Source of the DNA: Seminavis robusta
Taxonomy: Eukaryota > Bacillariophyta > Bacillariophyceae > Naviculales > Naviculaceae
Direction of reading: 5' to 3'
Assembly (NCBI GenBank): GCA_903772945.1
Contig: CAICTM010001629.1
Location: 1 to 25,450 of the forward strand
Length of the DNA: 25,450 nt
The first letter of the stretch is position 1, and each line of letters starts with the position of its first letter. The notes beneath the pieces are model-generated. The model had not been told where the DNA came from and made no database searches. It worked only from the letters and a program-made list of their open reading frames with translations. A program made the position numbers and the translations under genes. Positions 20,999 to 25,450 of this stretch are shown in pieces.

Positions 20999-21358
20999 AG
21001 GGTGACAAGTATCTGTACATGTAGCATCCTTTATCTCTCTGCGGTACAGTCGTACCAGTCTAGCCAGCCTTGTTGAATGAACCCCCTTCGCTGCAAAGAG
21101 TGTTGGCTGTCAATAGAGGAACGAGTGTCGATACAGTATGCTGAACCGGTAGGCACACAATTGAGGTAGCTACACTGCACTGCGTTGATACAATTGATAG
21201 AGGTACCTGGTACGAGCACAGAGGAAGGAGTGTTGCTTCGATACCTCTAACCACACTAGCTAGTTGAGTTGCTTCCCTTGTGCTTCAATAGATGCGCTTT
21301 GGTACTTCGGTTCCGGTGCCGGGCGCCATGGAGGTGCTGAGAAAAGTTGTGGTGCTAG

Positions 21359-21439
21359 CTAGACTCAGTACTAGAGGCTACGTGTGACGTCACGGAGGAT
21401 CCTACGTAGACTCAGTACTAGAGTCTACGTGTGACATCA
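21359..21439 (+). repeat. Two 34-bp direct repeats carrying CRE-like sites
   Basis: Copies at 21359-21392 and 21406-21439 share TAGACTCAGTACTAGAG and CTACGTGTGAC and differ at three bases. In the second, GTAGACTC (21406-21413) and GAGTCTAC (21421-21428) form a perfect hairpin stem. Each copy ends in TGACGTCA or TGACATCA. The pair lies about 520-600 bp upstream of the truncated LRR copy C. Confidence 0.85.
21385..21392. promoter_or_regulatory. Consensus CRE palindrome TGACGTCA
   Basis: A full cAMP-response-element palindrome. In diatoms, TGACGT and ACGTCA words are known CO2/cAMP-responsive elements in carbonic anhydrase promoters and are bound by bZIP factors. The site is exact, but its use here is inferred; it lies about 560 bp from the nearest downstream start codon, which belongs to a broken gene. 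Confidence 0.35.
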
Positions 21440-21952
21440 TTCGGTTTTAATATGTGGTGAAAAGAATTGGCCCGTCAGTGGGTGGATATCTTCAACCGTC
21501 CATAACTCCCCCAATAAGTACACTATGAAGATGAGAATTTTTTGGCTTACTCAGCAACATGCGTTCTATCGATTCCCCTCTTTACATGTACTATATTCGA
21601 TATACAGCCCTGAAGAGAATATTCCGGGAAACGGTGGGTCCTAAAGCCCAGATCACTCTATGTAAAGTTTTTTATCCCCTTACTACCCTAACTACCTTAA
21701 ATTATCTGCGTCAGAACTGCACCTGACAAGGAAATAGTCTCTTCTTCGTCTGTTCGACATTCACATTGCGTTTAATTCTCCTAGGCCTTCGTCTCTTCCT
21801 CATCTTCTTTCGAATGAGCAGTATCGCAGTATCGCACCTAACCAGAGTGCAGTGCACCCAAGAAGTGTTGGCTTCACACCGTAAACCGAGTCGAGGCAAA
21901 AGGCATAAACTTGGAGCCCCTTCCAACGTGCTATTTCGATTTTCCATCCCTG

Positions 21953-22878
21953 ATGCCAATGAAGGAGGAACGAGCCCTCGGCATCGAGAAAGATGACCAG
22001 TCTAATGCTACCGGTAACAACCCCGATGAGTTGCTCTCCATCATAGTTGAGAAAGGAGCGCCGACTCTTACTTCAGGCACGTCAGGCGCCACATGTGTTG
22101 GGGTTCCCTTTGCCAATGGCTCCCAAGAAAAGCTTAGCACTGCTGATGGACCAGCGGATGCTATCACAACAGAAGGTGGTGATGCCACTCAGCCAGCTTC
22201 CAGTAAAATCAGTCAGCCTGACTTACGCGAGGTTGATGTTGATGAACTCGAGGTGGGGGTCCTGGTAAACCAAGAGCACCAAGAGCCCCAAGAACCCCCA
22301 AAAATAACAAACATGGCAGTTCCAACTCTTGGAAGAGGAGGGGCAATCGAAACCCAACCTGGAGCTTTTGCTGCATTTCCAGGTACCAGAGAGGTTCATC
22401 AGGATGCCGTTGATTTTTCTCTCTTGGGTAGAGATGTTCCCGAGGATACCACCGCCACCGCTGCTGCTACAGGCGCTGCGAACCAGGAGCAACCACGCCT
22501 TTCAGAAGCTGTTCCAGTCGATGATATTGAGGCAGGCAATTTACCTGGTGCAATTCCTGTGGACCATGCTGCAATGGAAGCAAAGAAGAGCGAACGAGAT
22601 GCACAGCTAAAACGACTTGGCATGTTTGGACTGTTGGTGATTCTGCTTGTAGTTATCTTTACTGCAGTGATATCATCAACTGTGTCTGAAAAGAACGCTT
22701 CTGCCAAGAGCCCAATTGATGTGATGGCAGAAAAGGTGCCTACTGCACCACCCTCTGCACCTCCCTCTGCCACCTCCTTGTCGCCAACTCCTGCACCATC
22801 CTCTCTTTTCTAACCTGATGTGCTGCTCAACAGCACTATTGATGCCATCCAACGCCCTCTGTCGGCTCAAGACAATGC
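21953..22878 (+). pseudogene. LRR membrane protein C, truncated after the TM segment
   Basis: Third paralogue of the LRR family. It may start at ATG 21953 or, matching the other copies, at ATG 21959 (MKEERALGIEKDDQ). The frame is open through the acidic N-terminus, the EAVPVDDIEAGNLPGAIPVD stretch and the TM helix (from about 22616), and stops at TAA 22811-22813, where gene A reads a serine codon. Recognisable homology continues without a frameshift to about 22878 (STIDAIQRPLSAQDN) and then ends abruptly; the cap and all LRRs are missing. Retroelement sequence in the opposite direction follows within a few tens of bases. If expressed it would make a 285-287 residue membrane-anchored stub with no ectodomain. 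From 22546 to 22706 it is identical to gene A. Confidence 0.85.
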
Positions 22879-22884
22879 AATACA

Positions 22885-25450
22885 CGGCTCTTAGCCTTAT
22901 TCGCGACTCGATCCTAGATAGGGTTTGAGTTCGACTCATGACTGAGTCTCTTGTGACAAGAGAGAGATGTCAAGGTAGGCGAGCAAGGTTCTTTGCTGAC
23001 TGATCTTCTTCATCTATTCTAAAGGCCTTGTTCGTGGGCTCACGCTTCCCAGTTTCCAATTTGTTGTTTTGGAGTCAAGAAGCGAGTGGAGCCAGTACAT
23101 TTGATCGTCTAATCAAATGTCTCGATATGTAAGTCATCTAGTCTCAACTGAATCTAACGGGAGTTCCTTCCTGTTGGTGAGGAGGAGCGATGTTCTTGAT
23201 CGCAGTCTATTTTCTTTGAGTTATAGGTTTGGATCCTTATCCTAGTAATCCAGTAACCTAAAGTATTCAAGTTCTCCTCTTGCGAAGAAAGACTTGTGTA
23301 GCATTGATCGTTTAAGTCCGGCTTCTCGATATGATCCTTGCGGAGAACTTCATCCAACTTCCTCAACAGTCATCTGCTAGATCCCGTTATTAGGATTGGT
23401 AGATCAGTCATGTATCGCACGGACGTATTCCTAGTCTGCATGGTTGCCTTCATCCTCACTCTGTGAGAGATGTATGCGAGACTAATATCATAGAACACCA
23501 TTGCACACCTCTGGTAGTCGTACTTTCCCCACGGGAGTACGATGGTACAGCAGTGTTCTTCGACTGAGGTGACAGCTCGATGTGATATGTTATTCCATAG
23601 TTCAGGTCTAGACTAGTAGACGTAAGTGAATCCGTCTGGTTCGAAGAGATGTCCTCAGTATTTAATGGGACTAGGATAAGGGCTTCCCGCTTGGTAATCC
23701 TTTTGTTTCAGTTCCTGGAAATCAGAGATGATTCGATGACACATACCTATCTTTCTTGGGCGAATTGGGAGTTGAAAAGAGTTGGTGCCGCCGCTCAACT
23801 TCGGGAAGGATCTTAGAAGAGTTTACCTTCTTGAGTACTCCTGCCTTCGCGAGAGACGTTCAAACTCCATTTCTAAGAGTGTTGAGTCTAGAACACCGTG
23901 GAATAGGATAAACCTTCTGGCAATGACAGGGTTTAGCATCAGGGAGAAGTTCTACTTCGTAGTCGTCCATCTGCACAACTTTTCCTAAAAGTAACATCGA
24001 ATTAGGTCAGCAGTACTCGCGTTACAAGGATGAAGCTTGTTCCTTCTCTTCGTGTTTAACTGATTCTTGAACTTTGCAAACCTCCTTAAGTTTCCAGCTG
24101 TTCGTATTTCGCATCAGAGGATCTTCTTGAGACGATCCGCACTGTCATCAACCAGCGGTAGGATCAGGAATGAAAAAAGTTTTTCTTTCTTCATTGGTGT
24201 CTCTGTCTTTCATAGGAATAGATGCGCGTCCCATTCCCACTTACATGAATCGTGAATATCACTTGATTCTAGGATCAGAAGAGTGTCTCTTGACCTATGA
24301 GTCATGTATACGCCTCCAAGCATGTCCCACTCTTGGTGCGTGTAAATCCATCTGATAATTCTACTTCGTGAATCTCAGGAATCACGAGTGCCCTTGCACT
24401 TCGTGCTAGTGTTTAATTGCTCCTGCAAGGTGTAGTCCACATCGAATTGATTGACGCCCCCAAGATCCTTCATGCAGTAATTTCTTAGCAATTGAGGTTG
24501 AGCAATCAGAGGTTCCGGAAGCTCCTGTTCCAGTAAACAACGAGTGTAACGGGTTTTCGTTCCCTTTTTCTACGCTTCTGTTAATCTAACATAAGATGGG
24601 TTTGAGGTTCTCTGTCTTGCGACGTTTACGAGTTGTTGGCCACGGAAAGAGTTTAACGATGCTAAATAGATCACTGATCTAGTTGAGCAGCTGCCTAGAG
24701 CAATCAGCTAATTTGCCGTAGGTTCATCGTTGCAAACAATTCTTGTTTTACTAGTTAGTGTAGATATCTTCATCACTTGGTATGAGAAATCGGAACATGG
24801 TTCCGTTGAGTCATCATCTCTGGCTAATCCTCAGATAGAGATTTCTCCGTCCAAGTGATCGAAATTGATAGAGGAGTTGTCCTCATTGTCAGATTTCTGA
24901 TTTGCGCTTGGCAACATGGTTGCGAATTTTGCAAGTGGTTGCAGGTATCGTCGATCTCGTTTTTCTCGTCATTGTCGACGAAAGGAAGAATGGTTTGTCA
25001 GCAACTGTTTTCAAGTTGCGGAACGCGTGCTTTCCTTGAGCCATCTTCATGGTGAAGGAATAGGTTGAGGTAGCTGAAAGCTATTGTGTTTGTTAACAAA
25101 ATGCACTACGCTAAAAGCTAGTGTAAAGATCTTTCGAGTGTTTTGAGTTTGAGAGATAAAGTTATGAGAGAGATTGAAAAGCTATGAAAACTAATCAACG
25201 AGAGAGATCATCATCAAGGGATCGTAGATCTGGCTTCCCGCGGGAGACTATAAAGTGTGATAGAGTAGGTGTTGTGTAGTAATCCTACGTCTCTCCACGA
25301 TCCTAAAACGGAACGCGTGGAAGGTTTGTCTAGCCGGATCTAGTAGCGTGGAAGTCCCCACGCTGGTTAATATCTAGAGTCGATGTTTCATCATCGATCT
25401 AGTATGACTAGCGCGGTCATTGAGAACCCTGTTCCAAATGACTATCTTCA
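22885..25450 (-). mobile_element. Decayed Ty3/gypsy LTR retrotransposon fragment
   Basis: Read on the minus strand, fragments of a gypsy polyprotein appear in the right order but in shifting frames with many stops. A possible gag start is the ATG at 25050. Protease-region and inter-domain remnants follow at about 24480-24120 (IPMKDRDTNEER, FFIPDPTAG, SDAKYEQLE). RT starts at about 23970 (YEVELLPDAKPCHCQKVYPI) and continues with KAGVLKKVN, RIISDFQELKQK, TIVLPWGKYDY and LRKLDEVLRK to LGYWITR (near 23255). Near 23095 NVLAPLxAL-like sequence marks the spacer to RNase H, where homology fades at about 22900. The RT active-site region reads YMTD, so the first catalytic Asp is lost. Gag is much shorter than usual, implying internal deletion, and integrase is absent. 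The 400 bp beyond 25050 may be leader and LTR, and the window ends before any boundary could be shown. It is not capable of moving by itself. Confidence 0.85.

Larger units (their letters stand above)
19554..21952. other. Long intergenic region with many short palindromes, no gene recognised
   Basis: No open frame here shows domain-like sequence; those of 60-95 codons overlap on both strands and look random. The region contains many GGTACC/ACCGGT and AGTACT words (20273, 20382-20434, 20648, 21203), CTAGCTAG runs near 19870 and 20695, a GAGTC tandem at 20174 like that after the 5-phosphatase gene, and the hairpins listed separately. From about 21725 it resembles the flank of LRR gene A (GTCTCTTCTTCGTC in both). 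Confidence 0.55.

Noticed and set aside
23782..25055. Plus-strand frames of 60-70 codons in the 3' region
   Set aside because: They are antisense to the gypsy fragments, which explain the coding-like signal.

Overview
The window is nuclear DNA from a unicellular photosynthetic stramenopile, most likely a pennate diatom. The LRR membrane-protein style, the Ty3/gypsy lineage and the short introns recall Seminavis robusta; that species call is inference. The genes carry GT-AG introns of about 70-140 nt, there are no bacterial operons, and the intergenic DNA is full of short palindromes, non-autonomous transposon debris and retroelement fossils. All protein genes read on the plus strand; the retroelement reads on the minus strand.

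Layout. (1) 434-3266: a five-exon OCRL/INPP5B-type inositol polyphosphate 5-phosphatase with ASH and RhoGAP-like domains. (2) 3267-4736: intergenic DNA with a 304-bp element bounded by terminal inverted repeats (3770-4073) and a GGTAC inverted-repeat cluster. (3) 4737-10480: a 17-exon ABCB/MDR-family transporter of 1415 residues with the unusual order TMD1-NBD1-NBD2-TMD2; its C-terminus stops where a further NBD would normally begin. (4) 11290-13869 and 16965-19553: two paralogous single-pass membrane proteins with an acidic N-terminal (presumed cytoplasmic) region and a plant-type LRR ectodomain, duplicated together with about 0.6 kb of upstream DNA. The first has ACG where its paralogues have ATG. 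(5) 21953-22878: a third copy cut off after the TM segment by a stop codon, whose homology ends near 22878. (6) About 22885-25450: a heavily decayed Ty3/gypsy retrotransposon on the minus strand (gag-like, protease, RT, start of RNase H), joined to the broken LRR copy.

The genes do not form an obvious pathway. The clearest theme is local turnover: LRR genes duplicated in tandem, one copy destroyed next to a retroelement, a 161-nt identical block shared by the outer two copies, and an ABC transporter whose nucleotide-binding domains have been rearranged. The main candidates for something undescribed are the permuted transporter, the LRR family with its conserved juxtamembrane block and no kinase, and the TIR element built from GCGCTAAGTCG repeats.
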